64,000 bases of DNA from Candidatus Tidjanibacter gallistercoris (GTDB lineage Bacteria; Bacteroidota; Bacteroidia; Bacteroidales; Rikenellaceae): positions 30,606 through 94,605 of the forward strand of contig DXFY01000014.1 of assembly GCA_019114205.1 (NCBI GenBank). Reading direction: 5' to 3'. Numbering within the stretch: position 1 is the stretch's first letter; each line of letters opens with the position of its first letter. The translations under genes were made by a program, and so were the position numbers. The notes beneath the pieces were generated by a model. The model was given only the letters and a program-made list of their open reading frames with translations, had not been told where the DNA came from and did not search any database. This document shows, one piece after another, positions 56,424 through 64,000 of this stretch.

Positions 56424-58064
56424 ATGAAAAGAATTCTTTTGACTGTCATGGCGGCTGCAGCCGCCGCAGGAGCGGCCGCGGCGCAGGAGGGCGATGCTTC
56501 CATCGCGCAGCGCATCGAGGTGACGCGGCAGTACGTGCCGGAGCTCAGCGAGGTGCGTAAGCTCGACTTCCAGCCCCGCATGACCGATACGGTCACGCTG
56601 AAGCCGGACATCCGTTACTCCATAACCCCGACGCCGTGGAAATCGGTGTTCGGAACGAAACCCATCGAGCCCGTGGCGATAAGCACGGCCGAATACCGGC
56701 AGCAGCGCCCCGTCTACCTGATGCTCGGCGGCGGCTATCCGGCCCGGAGCATGCTCGACTTCTACGCAGCATTCGCCGCGCCGCGCGATGTCCGCGCCGG
56801 GGCCTATGCGAATCATTACGGACAGTGGGCGCGGTTGCAGAACGACCGGGGAACGAAGGAACCCGCATGGTGGACGGAGAACACGGCCGGTATCTATGCC
56901 GGCAGGGATTTCGGGCGCCGCAGCCTCGATTTCGACATCCGCTACGGGTACAATTACTATACGACCATCGGAAAGGTGATGTCGGGAGACTGCGTGCCCG
57001 GCGATTTGTATTACCACAAGGTGCAGACTGCGCTGACTTTCGGCGATGCGTTTACGGACTTGTCCCGTTTCAATTACCGTTTCGGCATTGCGGGTACTCT
57101 GTGGGGAAGGGGCCTCGTGGATAATCCGGAGGGTTCGGCGTTCGCCGATTTCGGTTGGAAGGCGGGGCGCCGGGGCGCGGTGGTGGTCGGCGTCTCGTTC
57201 CGGGGGGCGTGGAACGACTGGGATACCGGCGAATGGGTTGCGGCGCTGGCGCCGGAGTACAGGCTCCGCACGGAACGGCTCTCCCTGCATGCGGGGGTGA
57301 AGGCTTATTACGACAGGTTTCGTTTCGGTTTCGAGGAGCAGGGCAGCCATGTATATGTGCTTCCGAAAGCCGGCATATCCTACCGGGTGGCCGATGTGTT
57401 CGTCCCCTATGCGGAACTGGACGGCAGGGTCGGCCCCGGCAGCTACCTGGAACTGAGCAGGCTGAACCCTTACGTCGAACAGACGAACATTGCCGGGGCC
57501 AGGCGTGCCGAGCTGCGCGGCGGTTTCCGGGGCGATGCGGGTGGTGTGTTCGCCTATGACGTGTATGCCGGTTATTTGATGGGAGAGCTGCCCTATTTCG
57601 TGAAATGCGAGGATACGTTCCTCCCCGTACTCGCACCCGTGAACCTGTTCTACGCGGGTGCGGGTATCGGTCTGAGGCTTCCGATGGGCTTCGGAGTACA
57701 GGCGGGCGTGCGGTACGACAGCTATGACAACGGCGGAAACTTCTTCAGCGGTCGCGGCGGCCGGGTGGGAATGGGAATTCCCGAATTTACGTTTACGGGC
57801 GAGGTCAGCTACCGGTACCGCGACCGGTTCTCCGTCAGCGCCGGGGTGGAAGTGCTCGGAGAGCGGCGATTCGCTTCCCTGCAAAACCTCGATACGGCAG
57901 TACCTGCGACGGTGAATCTGAAGGTGGATGCGGAGTATAAGACCGGGCCCCGTTTCAGTATCTTCGCCGCGGGCGACAACCTGCTGAACCGGCGCATCTA
58001 CCGCTGCCTCGGTTATCCGACACTCGGCGCGAATGTCGTGGCCGGGGTGCGGATGCTCTTCTGA
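56424..58064 (+). CDS. TonB-receptor-like outer membrane barrel protein
   Basis: A 546-aa exported protein (signal MKRILLTVMAAAAAAGAAAAQ). After about 75 residues it turns into alternating aromatic and polar strands (DFDIRYGYNYY, FNYRFGIAGTLWG, FTFTGEVSYRYRDRFSVSAGVEV) and ends with a strand closing in VRMLF, as in outer membrane barrels. It resembles the barrel part of TonB-dependent receptors but lacks a recognisable plug domain, so it is not a complete receptor. Length would fit 16-20 strands. It follows the TPR gene and probably works with it. The ligand is unknown. Confidence 0.78.
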   Translation: MKRILLTVMAAAAAAGAAAAQEGDASIAQRIEVTRQYVPELSEVRKLDFQPRMTDTVTLKPDIRYSITPTPWKSVFGTKPIEPVAISTAEYRQQRPVYLMLGGGYPARSMLDFYAAFAAPRDVRAGAYANHYGQWARLQNDRGTKEPAWWTENTAGIYAGRDFGRRSLDFDIRYGYNYYTTIGKVMSGDCVPGDLYYHKVQTALTFGDAFTDLSRFNYRFGIAGTLWGRGLVDNPEGSAFADFGWKAGRRGAVVVGVSFRGAWNDWDTGEWVAALAPEYRLRTERLSLHAGVKAYYDRFRFGFEEQGSHVYVLPKAGISYRVADVFVPYAELDGRVGPGSYLELSRLNPYVEQTNIAGARRAELRGGFRGDAGGVFAYDVYAGYLMGELPYFVKCEDTFLPVLAPVNLFYAGAGIGLRLPMGFGVQAGVRYDSYDNGGNFFSGRGGRVGMGIPEFTFTGEVSYRYRDRFSVSAGVEVLGERRFASLQNLDTAVPATVNLKVDAEYKTGPRFSIFAAGDNLLNRRIYRCLGYPTLGANVVAGVRMLF

Positions 58065-58305
58065 CGCGGTGCGGCGGCGGACGGTTCTTTTCGTTACGAC
58101 ATGCGTCGCGGCCGGAGCCGTTTCGGACGGGGGTGCGGATCGTGGAGGAGGGCCTGCCCGAATCGGAGACCGAATGGAACTTTTCAGTCGTGCCGTCGGG
58201 CATGCCTTTTGAAATGCGGAGCCGGTTTCTGAAAATCGTGTTCGGCGTATGAGGAAGAGCGCAGGGAGAACAGGGGATTCCCAAACGATAAAAAAGGAAA
58301 AGTAT

Positions 58306-59118
58306 ATGAATACGGAAGCTGTTGCGGAATATATTGCGGAGTGGATGTCGGGATACCTCGACGGAACGGGCGCAAGGGGATTCGTCGTGGGCATTTCGGG
58401 GGGTATCGACTCGGCGGTGGTTTCATCGCTGGCAGCCATGACCGGCCACAGGACGCTGTGTGCGACGCTGCCGATACATCAGGCCCAGGCCCAGGTGGAA
58501 CGCGCCGAAGAGCATGTCCGCCGCCTGACGGCGCGTTACCCCAACGCGGAGGCCGTCCATGCCGACCTGACGGCGGCATACGATGCCTTCGCCGGTTCGT
58601 TCGCCCCGGCCGACGTGCAGGGAAAGCCCGAAAGCGTGCTGCACCTTGCGGGGGCCAATGCCCGTTCGCGGCTGCGCATGACGGCGCTTTACTATTACGC
58701 GGGGCTTAATAACCTGCTCGTGGCCGGTACGGGCAATAAAATCGAGGATTTCGGCGTGGGCTTCTTCACCAAGTACGGTGACGGCGGTGTGGACATCAGC
58801 CCGATTGCCGACCTGACCAAGACCGAGGTGTACGAATTGGGGCGCTGGTTAGAGGTGCCGGAGGCCATTCTCGCCGCCCCGCCGACCGACGGCCTGTTCG
58901 GGGACGACCGCACGGACGAGCAGCAGATTGGGGCCACCTATCCCGAACTGGAACGGGCCATGGCCCATGTCGAACGCGGTACGGACCCGTCGCGGCTTGC
59001 AGGGCGCGAACGGGAAGTGTACGATATTTTCGTTCGCCGCAACCGCGCCAACCGGCACAAGATGGAACCCGTGCCCGTGTGCCGTATCCCGTGTCGTGTC
59101 AGGGACGGGGAGCGGTAG
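58306..59118 (+). CDS. nadE: NH3-dependent NAD+ synthase
   Basis: Last step of NAD synthesis: amidation of deamido-NAD with ammonia and ATP. From the ATG at 58306 the product is 270 aa, without the N-terminal glutaminase domain of the longer NadE form. The PP-loop is VVGISGGIDSAVVSSL (about residues 27-42); other motifs are VAGTGNKIEDFGVGFFTKYGD and DISPIADLTKTEVYELGR. The C-terminus has RNRANRHKM. An A-rich stretch with AAGGA precedes the start; an in-frame upstream ATG would add 19 codons without family similarity. Confidence 0.95.
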   Translation: MNTEAVAEYIAEWMSGYLDGTGARGFVVGISGGIDSAVVSSLAAMTGHRTLCATLPIHQAQAQVERAEEHVRRLTARYPNAEAVHADLTAAYDAFAGSFAPADVQGKPESVLHLAGANARSRLRMTALYYYAGLNNLLVAGTGNKIEDFGVGFFTKYGDGGVDISPIADLTKTEVYELGRWLEVPEAILAAPPTDGLFGDDRTDEQQIGATYPELERAMAHVERGTDPSRLAGREREVYDIFVRRNRANRHKMEPVPVCRIPCRVRDGER

Positions 59119-59169
59119 GTGTCGGTGCGGCGGACTGGCTGCCGGAAAGCGATTGTTTCTCGAACTAAA

Positions 59170-59529
59170 ATAAAAGTATCGGTCGGTGCTGTGCCTTACT
59201 TCCGGTGACTGCGGCGTGTTCGCACGGAGCGATGTACAGCGAGCAGGATTTTATCGGAGTATGGGTGGAACCCGTGCCGGGTATGACCGGGGGGGCAGGG
59301 CATCGCATTGGAAGCGCACGGAACGGCCCGCTCCGTCAATATGGCTACTTTGCGCTACGAGGCATGGCGGTATGCGGACGGGCAGTCGGTATTGGAGGGA
59401 CTGAGCATCGGCAACGGACAGACCATCCGGTTCGCGGATACGCTGAAGGTCGAGAAGCTCACGAAGGATACCCTGATGGTTTCGGAGGGTGGTGCTGTCC
59501 GTACCTTCGGGCGGATGGCGGAGGAGTGA
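59170..59529 (+). pseudogene. Broken lipocalin-like lipoprotein gene, frameshift at a G7 run
   Basis: Two reading frames together give a Bacteroidales lipocalin-like (Lipocalin_3-type) protein. The first frame reads MYSEQDFIGVWVEPVPGMTGG from 59232. The second reads ALEAHGTARSVNMATL and continues with YEAWRY, GLSIGNGQTIRFADTLKVEKL to the stop at 59529. They join exactly if one G is removed from the run of seven G at 59289-59295. The N-terminus is also damaged: VTAACS could be the lipobox, but no start codon and signal precede it in frame. An assembly error at the homopolymer or phase variation is possible, but the missing start points to decay. Confidence 0.7.
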
Positions 59530-59944
59530 GGGTGTCGTGTGCAGGGCACTGCGGTTTTTCGGTTGGCCCCGGCGGAATCGCACGGGGGCACCGCGTCGAC
59601 CGGGAGCATGCGTACCTTTTGCAGAACGCTCCGACGGCTTGTCGGCGGCGGATGTATCCGGCTCTTCGCAGCGACGGAGTCCCGGTGCCGGTAACCCCGA
59701 AGCGATGCCGGTAACGGAATGGAGGTACTGCCGGCCGGCGGGCGGAAAGGTTTGCATCGCCCGATGACGGTATGTGTCGGGTGCCTCATATTTTAGGAAG
59801 AGCGGAGGAACGGGAATGCGGGCGGGTTCTTCCCCGGCAGTGAATACGGGTGCGGTTCGATGGACCGCACCCGTTTGTTTCGCAGGCGGAGTTGCGGAAG
59901 GTGCGGCCCGGAGTAGGGTCGGGCGTCCTTTTGAAGGCCGCGTC
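59530..59944. other. Spacer between the broken lipocalin gene and mltG
   Basis: About 415 bases without a recognisable gene, apart from a terminator-like hairpin near 59846. Confidence 0.45.
59846..59874. terminator. Hairpin downstream of mltG
   Basis: An 11-bp perfect stem (59846-59856 with 59864-59874), 7-base loop. It is 70 bases past the mltG stop on the minus strand; a T-rich tail is present only on the plus-strand side. Confidence 0.55.
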
Positions 59945-60985
59945 CTACCGGATGCCGCGGCGATCGAGGGCAGCGGCGTAGGCGCGGGCGTTGCGGTTGT
60001 GTTCGGCCAGCGTGCGTGCGAATGTATGATATCCCGAAAAGTCGGGCCGGGCGCAGAAGTAGAGGTAGTCGTGTTCGGTGTAGCCGAGCACCGCATCGAT
60101 GGCCGTCGGCGAAGGCATGCGTATCGGGCCCGGCGGCAGTCCGGCGTACCGGTAGGTGTTGTACGGCGAATCGACCGTCAGGTGTTTGCTGCGGATGCGT
60201 TTCAGGGAGAAGTCTCCCAGCGCATATTTGACGGTCGGGTCGGCCTGAAGGAGCATGCCGCGGCGCAGACGGTTGATGTAAACGCCGGCCATCGTCGGCA
60301 TTTCGTCCGTCCGGTTGGTCTCCTCCTCGATGATGGAGGCGAGAACGGACACCTGCTGTTCCGTAAGGCCGGTGCGCCGGAGTCGTTCCCGGCGCTCTTC
60401 GTTCCAGAAACGCAGGTATTCCCGGTGCATCCGTTCGGCGAATGCTTCGGGCGAAACGGTCCAGTAAACTTCGTAAGTATTCGGGAGGAACATGCCGATG
60501 AACGTTTCCGGGCGGAACCCGTAACGGGCCGCAAGGGAATCGTCCAGCAGCGTGGCGGCGAATGCGGTCGAGTCCGCCCGGAGCTGCCGGCCGAGTACGG
60601 CGGCCAGTTGGGGCAGGGTGCGGATGTTGTTGAACGTGATGCGCAGGGGCGTCTGGTTGCCGTTGCGTATCATCGTCGCCACCTGGACGGCGCTCATCCC
60701 CGCATGCAGCACGTAGCGTCCCGAACGGATGGTGCGGTCGGTGCCCGTAAGCCGTGCCGCGAGGCGGAAGCGCCCCGGACGGACGATACGTCCCTCGGCC
60801 GAGAGGGTGTCGCACAGGGCCTCGAATGTCGTCCCTTCCGGGATGCAGCACACCGAATCTCGTCCGGCGATGCTCCCGTACAGCAGCAAGCAGGCTCCGG
60901 TGCCGGCGGCGAGCAGGAGCGTGCACAGCGCGGCTGCCGCTGTGAAGAGGCGCTTTCGGACGGTGGAACGGGGTTTCTGTGTCAT
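59945..60985 (-). CDS. mltG: Endolytic murein transglycosylase MltG
   Basis: Membrane-anchored enzyme that cuts nascent glycan strands and is thought to end their elongation. The start is the ATG at 60985 (MTQKPRSTVRKR), just after the -7 box; product 346 aa. One transmembrane helix lies at about residues 14-36, then a LysM-like domain (about 40-110, IPEGTTFEALCDTLS). The catalytic domain carries FLPNTYEVYWTVSPE, the active-site Glu in LASIIEEETNR (about residue 214) and LLQADPTVKYALG. Normal length. The gene is divergent from the SRP RNA gene. Confidence 0.95.
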   Translation of the reverse strand: MTQKPRSTVRKRLFTAAAALCTLLLAAGTGACLLLYGSIAGRDSVCCIPEGTTFEALCDTLSAEGRIVRPGRFRLAARLTGTDRTIRSGRYVLHAGMSAVQVATMIRNGNQTPLRITFNNIRTLPQLAAVLGRQLRADSTAFAATLLDDSLAARYGFRPETFIGMFLPNTYEVYWTVSPEAFAERMHREYLRFWNEERRERLRRTGLTEQQVSVLASIIEEETNRTDEMPTMAGVYINRLRRGMLLQADPTVKYALGDFSLKRIRSKHLTVDSPYNTYRYAGLPPGPIRMPSPTAIDAVLGYTEHDYLYFCARPDFSGYHTFARTLAEHNRNARAYAAALDRRGIR

Positions 60986-61011
60986 TCGTCGGGTACGGAG
61001 TGTGCGATTCG

Positions 61012-61044
61012 TTTGCAAAACTATGAAAAAAATGTTTATCTTTG
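61012..61044 (+). promoter_or_regulatory. ffs: Promoter of the SRP RNA gene
   Basis: TTTG (61012-61015), a 21-base spacer and TATCTTTG (61037-61044) match the Bacteroidota consensus. The -33 element is directly next to the -7 box of the divergent mltG gene. Confidence 0.85.
61016..61023 (-). promoter_or_regulatory. mltG: -7 box of mltG
   Basis: Minus-strand TAGTTTTG matches TAnnTTTG, 30 bases before the mltG start, inside the spacer of the SRP RNA promoter. Confidence 0.5.
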
Positions 61045-61048
61045 TGCC

Positions 61049-61150
61049 GGGTAAGTCTTATACGACCAGCTCCTGCTGAATCCCCCAGGCGTGGAAGCGA
61101 GCAAGGGTAGGCGGTCGCAGCGGTGCGATATAAGTAGCTTACCCTTTTTT
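61049..61150 (+). ncRNA. ffs: Signal recognition particle RNA (small, 4.5S type)
   Basis: The RNA part of the SRP, which with Ffh targets nascent membrane proteins. GGGTAAG at 61049-61055 pairs with CTTACCC at 61138-61144, closing a long hairpin of about 96 bases. Conserved apical elements are present, including the Ffh-binding loop region GGAAG...AGCAAGGGTAGG (61092-61112). A run of six T follows the closing stem and ends transcription. The promoter places the start about five bases before or at 61049. Limits are set by pairing, to within a few bases. Confidence 0.93.
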
Positions 61151-61216
61151 CGTACTTTGTTGCGGGCGACTGCCGGGCGCCCCTTTCCGAAGTCCGGCCC
61201 GTAAACGTTTCCCGTT

Positions 61217-61819
61217 ATGTTCGTCAAACTGTATCCTGAAAATCCGAACCCCAGAGAGGTGGAGCGCATCGCCGATGTACTCCGCAGGGACGGCGTCGTC
61301 ATCTGTCCGACCGACGGGGTATATGCGTTCTGCTGTGCGCTCACGAGCCAGAAAGCCATCGACCGCATCAAGACCCTGAGCGGCAGGCGCAGCGACGAAC
61401 TGACCATCGTATGCGACGGCCTGAGCAATATTTCGGAATACGCGCGTGTCGATAACGTGCAGTTCCGCATTCTGAAACGCAACCTGCCGGGGCCGTTCAC
61501 CTTCATCATGCAGGCTTCGGGACGTATTCCGGGCAAGGCGCTCGGACGGCGCAGAACGTTCGGGGTGCGCGTGCCGGCCAACCCCATCCCGGTGGCCGTC
61601 GTGCGGGAGCTCGGCATGCCGCTGGTGACGGCGTCGGTGAAAGACCCGGACGAGGTGGTCGAATATACCACCGACCCCGAACTGATTTATGAACGGTACG
61701 GAAATGCGGTGGATGCCGTGATTGACGGCGGATACGGAACCCTCGTTCCCACGACCGTGGTAGACATCGTGTCGGGGCAGCCGGAGGTGCTGCGCGAAGG
61801 CGGCGGCGAACTCGTGTGA
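61217..61819 (+). CDS. YciO/TsaC-family L-threonylcarbamoyladenylate synthase-like protein
   Basis: A 200-aa Sua5/YciO/YrdC-fold protein. TsaC makes threonylcarbamoyl-AMP for the t6A tRNA modification; YciO is a close paralogue whose activity is less certain. Fold motifs are GVVICPTDGVYAFCC (about residues 26-40), IKTLSGRRSDELTIV with the K/R-rich loop, LPGPFTFIMQA (about 90-100), RRRTFGVRVPANPIPVAVV and PLVTASVKDP. The run of charged residues SGRRSDE and LGRRRTFGVR resembles YciO more than TsaC. It starts 66 bases after the SRP RNA terminator. If no other sua5/tsaC gene exists in the genome, it could supply t6A. Confidence 0.88.
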   Translation: MFVKLYPENPNPREVERIADVLRRDGVVICPTDGVYAFCCALTSQKAIDRIKTLSGRRSDELTIVCDGLSNISEYARVDNVQFRILKRNLPGPFTFIMQASGRIPGKALGRRRTFGVRVPANPIPVAVVRELGMPLVTASVKDPDEVVEYTTDPELIYERYGNAVDAVIDGGYGTLVPTTVVDIVSGQPEVLREGGGELV

Positions 61820-61835
61820 CGTTCTTCCGGTTTTC

Positions 61836-62327
61836 CTACTTTTTCCATTCGCCCACTTCGAGCGCTCCGATTGCGCCGTCGGTCAGCTCCAACCGGACGG
61901 CCGTGCGGACTTTGTGGAAGCCGTATTTCCCTGCGGCACCGGGATTGATGTGCAGTGCACCGTGCCTGCGGTCGTACTGCACTTTCAGAATATGGGAGTG
62001 GCCTGTGACGACGATGCCGGGCCGGCACGATTCGATGCGGCGCAGGAAGGACGGTTCGTAACGGCCGGGATATCCGCCGATATGCGTCATCAGCACGGTA
62101 ATGCCTTCGCATGCGAAACAGTCCGTCGCCGGCCATATCCGTCGGAGCAGCGCATCGTCTATGTTGCCGTAAACGGCCCGGAGCGGTTTGAAGGCCGCGA
62201 TTTCGTCGGAGAGCGCGGCGGAACCGATGTCGCCCGCATGCCATACTTCGTCCACATCGGCGAGGAAGTTCCGCAGCGGAGCATCGAAAATCCCGTGCGT
62301 GTCCGATATGATTCCGATTTTTTTCAT
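61836..62327 (-). CDS. YfcE-family metallophosphoesterase
   Basis: A 163-aa calcineurin-like phosphodiesterase with a two-metal active site. Ligand motifs are in order: ISDTHG (residues 7-12), HAGDIG (about 30-35), GNID (about 54-57), LMTHIGG (about 79-85) and TGHSHI (about 108-113), with INPGAAG following. Full length for the YfcE/MJ0936 type, which hydrolyses phosphodiesters in vitro; the natural substrate is unknown. It is convergent with the TsaC/YciO-like gene, 16 bases apart. A -7 box ends five bases before the ATG, so the mRNA is probably leaderless. Confidence 0.92.
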   Translation of the reverse strand: MKKIGIISDTHGIFDAPLRNFLADVDEVWHAGDIGSAALSDEIAAFKPLRAVYGNIDDALLRRIWPATDCFACEGITVLMTHIGGYPGRYEPSFLRRIESCRPGIVVTGHSHILKVQYDRRHGALHINPGAAGKYGFHKVRTAVRLELTDGAIGALEVGEWKK

Positions 62328-62332
62328 TGCTG

Positions 62333-62340
62333 CAAAGATA
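62333..62340 (-). promoter_or_regulatory. -7 box abutting the YfcE-like start
   Basis: Minus-strand TATCTTTG matches TAnnTTTG; only five bases (CAGCA) separate it from the ATG. Confidence 0.6.
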
Positions 62341-62777
62341 AGCCGGACGGAGGTTCGCCGTGCCCGTGCAGCGGTTTTTTAAGGAATTATTCCGCAGCGG
62401 TTCCTCCGCTCGTGTCCGGTGCAGCGCGGGCCGAAAACTGCTGTTTTCCGGAGGAGGGCGGATGCGCGTCCGGCAAACGGGCGTTTGCGTGCGGCAGGGA
62501 GGAGCCGCCCTGTGCCGCCTTTTGTGTACAGCACCCTGCCTTGCGGTTTGTACGTGCATGCCCGCCGCAGTTTCCAGAATGTTGAGGGGGCGCCTGTGTC
62601 TGTTGCGGGTAGTGAGAATTTTTATAGAAAAGAGAAATTTTAATATTTTTATCCTTTTGTTTGTGATATTTATTATTAGTGCTTATATTTATATCGCCAA
62701 CAGGTATATGCGTCCTGTTGTATGGTTCAAGGGTGTTGAATACTTAGGTTGTATGTTGAACCTTAATACTTTCGCTT
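62341..62777. other. Spacer upstream of the C10 peptidase gene
   Basis: The first 260 bases are GC-rich with no recognisable gene. From about 62620 the sequence becomes strongly AT-rich up to the start codon, as expected for a promoter region. TACTTTCG at 62767-62774 is one mismatch from a -7 box but lies too near the start to be convincing. Confidence 0.45.
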
Positions 62778-64000
62778 ATGAAAAGATGGATGCGCGTAGT
62801 TTCGGTTGTGGCAGCTCTGCTGCTCGCCGCATGTACGAAAGATATGCCGGAGGCGGCTTGTTCCGGAGTGGAAAGAACGTCGTCCGACCATTATGTAACG
62901 GTTGAGGAGGCACGTACGGCGGTGGAGACCATGCTGGGAGGCATGGACCCCGTGACCAGAGGCGGTGCAGTGCGGACCGTGACCGGTGCCGTCACCATCG
63001 GCGGATTCGGCAGCACACGGAATGGAAGTGAGGCGGAAGCCCCCGTCTATCATGTCTTTGAACTCGGCGACGGGGAGGGGGTCGCACTTGCGTCCGGCGA
63101 CGACCGCACGCCGCCCGTGTTCTGCATCACGGACAGCGGAACGTTCGGGGAGATGACCGAAATCGACAATCCCGGTCTGGGCATGACGCTGCTCAACTAC
63201 GATATCAATTATCGTGTGGCGGTAGGGCTGCCCATTCCCGACGAAGGAGACGGACTGATATATCCCGGCGAACCCGGCTATCCCGCTGCCTCCGCATTCG
63301 GGAACGGCGGAAATATTACCGATGTCGATTTCGATTACGGCGGAGGTGTCGGTAACAACATTACCCGCAAGACCTATCCTATGGAACTGTCCGGCTACAA
63401 AGGGACGCAGGTGACCTGCAACTGGGGGCAGGGAGAGCCGTATAACCTGATGATGCCGATGATATCCGCCAAAAAACACGCTCATGCAGGCTGCGGTGCG
63501 GTGGCTGTGGCGCAAATCCTTTACCATTACGGCTATCCTTCGAGCATCGACGGTTATGCGTTGGACTGGATGCTGATAAGGAAGCATCGCAATACATTGA
63601 GTGATTCGTATACAGCTGCTTATTCTGCAATAGCCCGTCTGTTCGAGAGACTCAATTCCCAAAATTATCTGCAGGCGACGGTCGAGGGAAGCAGTGGAAC
63701 TTCAACTTTTACGAGTCGGATAACTCCGACCTTTCAGGCATTGGGGTATTCGTGCGCAGCGGCAGCCGATTACAGTGCGGTCTCGCTTTTGAATACTATT
63801 ATGACAGACGGAAGACCGGTTATGGTGTTCGGCATGTCGCATCGGACACCGAAATATAATATCTTCGGGAAATTGTCCGGTTACGATTATTCTGATGGAC
63901 ATTATTGGGTATGCGACCGAGTAATGACCTACAAACAGAAGATAGAAACCTATAATTGGAGCATTTTGCTGCGGACGGATTACGAATACCTTTACTATGT
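62778..64000 (+). CDS. C10-family (streptopain-like) cysteine peptidase lipoprotein, partial
   Basis: The frame is open to the window end, so the C-terminus is missing; about 407 residues are seen. A signal with lipobox LAAC (Cys19) makes it a lipoprotein. An inhibitory propeptide-like region (about 25-200) contains VYHVFELGDGEGVALASGDDR, which matches the Spi/pro-domain pattern of C10 enzymes. The catalytic Cys is Cys239 in HAGCGAVAVAQILYHYGYP and the His is His375 in DGHYWVCDRV. Relatives include streptococcal SpeB and the Bacteroides fragilis Bfp proteases, which are secreted. The full protein may carry C-terminal adhesion or sorting domains beyond the window. Confidence 0.9.
   Translation, partial: MKRWMRVVSVVAALLLAACTKDMPEAACSGVERTSSDHYVTVEEARTAVETMLGGMDPVTRGGAVRTVTGAVTIGGFGSTRNGSEAEAPVYHVFELGDGEGVALASGDDRTPPVFCITDSGTFGEMTEIDNPGLGMTLLNYDINYRVAVGLPIPDEGDGLIYPGEPGYPAASAFGNGGNITDVDFDYGGGVGNNITRKTYPMELSGYKGTQVTCNWGQGEPYNLMMPMISAKKHAHAGCGAVAVAQILYHYGYPSSIDGYALDWMLIRKHRNTLSDSYTAAYSAIARLFERLNSQNYLQATVEGSSGTSTFTSRITPTFQALGYSCAAAADYSAVSLLNTIMTDGRPVMVFGMSHRTPKYNIFGKLSGYDYSDGHYWVCDRVMTYKQKIETYNWSILLRTDYEYLYY

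Noticed and set aside
58131..58251. Short open frame before nadE ending in FEMRSRFLKIVFGV
   Set aside because: It reads a plausible protein-like C-terminus but has no good start, no RBS and no family I know. It may be a remnant, but the evidence is too thin.
56157..58439. Open frame of 760 codons on the minus strand
   Set aside because: Antisense to the barrel gene and flanks; no domain order.

Overview
The window is chromosomal DNA from a member of the Bacteroidota, most likely a GC-rich Bacteroidales of the Rikenellaceae/Alistipes kind. Several signs support this. There is a primary sigma factor of the short Bacteroidota type. Promoters match the Bacteroidota pattern TTTG-N19-21-TAnnTTTG. 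Families largely confined to this phylum are present: GldH, DUF4293, DUF4199, DUF4834, a DUF6769-like protein, a BACON lipoprotein, a C10 peptidase and a PiT-PhoU fusion. I see no phage, transposase, integrase, CRISPR array, tRNA or rRNA; one SRP RNA gene is present. The genus is an inference.

Layout, left to right. 171-3648 (+): ricT, gldH, trmB. 4800-10491 (-): an M23-like protein, dxr, rseP and an acetyltransferase in close order, then radA. 10844-13214 (-): MerR regulator, Nif3-like protein and a zinc-ribbon coiled-coil protein, ending at a 19-bp hairpin. 13329-16737: an aspartic protease (-), then a one-domain riboflavin kinase and ahcY (+). 17217-18508 (-): a split ThrE-type exporter. 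18672-24810 (-): a heavy-metal RND efflux operon led by a His-rich small protein. 25481-26482 (-): gapA. 27014-29059 (+): a BACON surface lipoprotein. 29106-30988 (-): DUF4834-mlaE-mlaF. 31207-31371 (+): rubredoxin. 31561-35108 (-): DUF4293, glycosyltransferase, DUF4199 and rarA. 35364-38408 (+): DegP-type protease, rpoD and a DUF486 membrane protein. 38524-40212 (-): CpsB-type phosphatase and a UDP-glucuronate decarboxylase. 40484-42263 (+): two FKBP-like lipoproteins. 42700-44955 (-): phosphate transporter. 45177-59118 (+): a long co-directional run holding the suf Fe-S operon, tmk, a DoxX/MauE-like protein, a 991-aa TPR protein, an outer-membrane barrel protein and nadE. 59170-59529: a broken lipocalin-like gene. 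59945-62327: mltG (-), the SRP RNA and a TsaC/YciO-like gene (+), and a YfcE-like phosphoesterase (-). 62778 to the edge (+): a C10 cysteine peptidase lipoprotein, cut by the window end.

Most content is housekeeping: Fe-S assembly, isoprenoid precursors, NAD and flavin cofactors, RNA modification, envelope quality control and phosphate uptake. The most unusual item is the suf locus. Two tandem paralogous genes for secreted, barrel-like proteins lie between sufB and sufC, with a possible small coupled ORF between them. Other points worth attention are a lipocalin-like gene broken at a run of seven G, a zinc-site-depleted LytM protein, a riboflavin kinase without its FAD synthetase half, several promoters whose -7 box abuts the start codon, and long GC-rich spacers with no recognisable gene.
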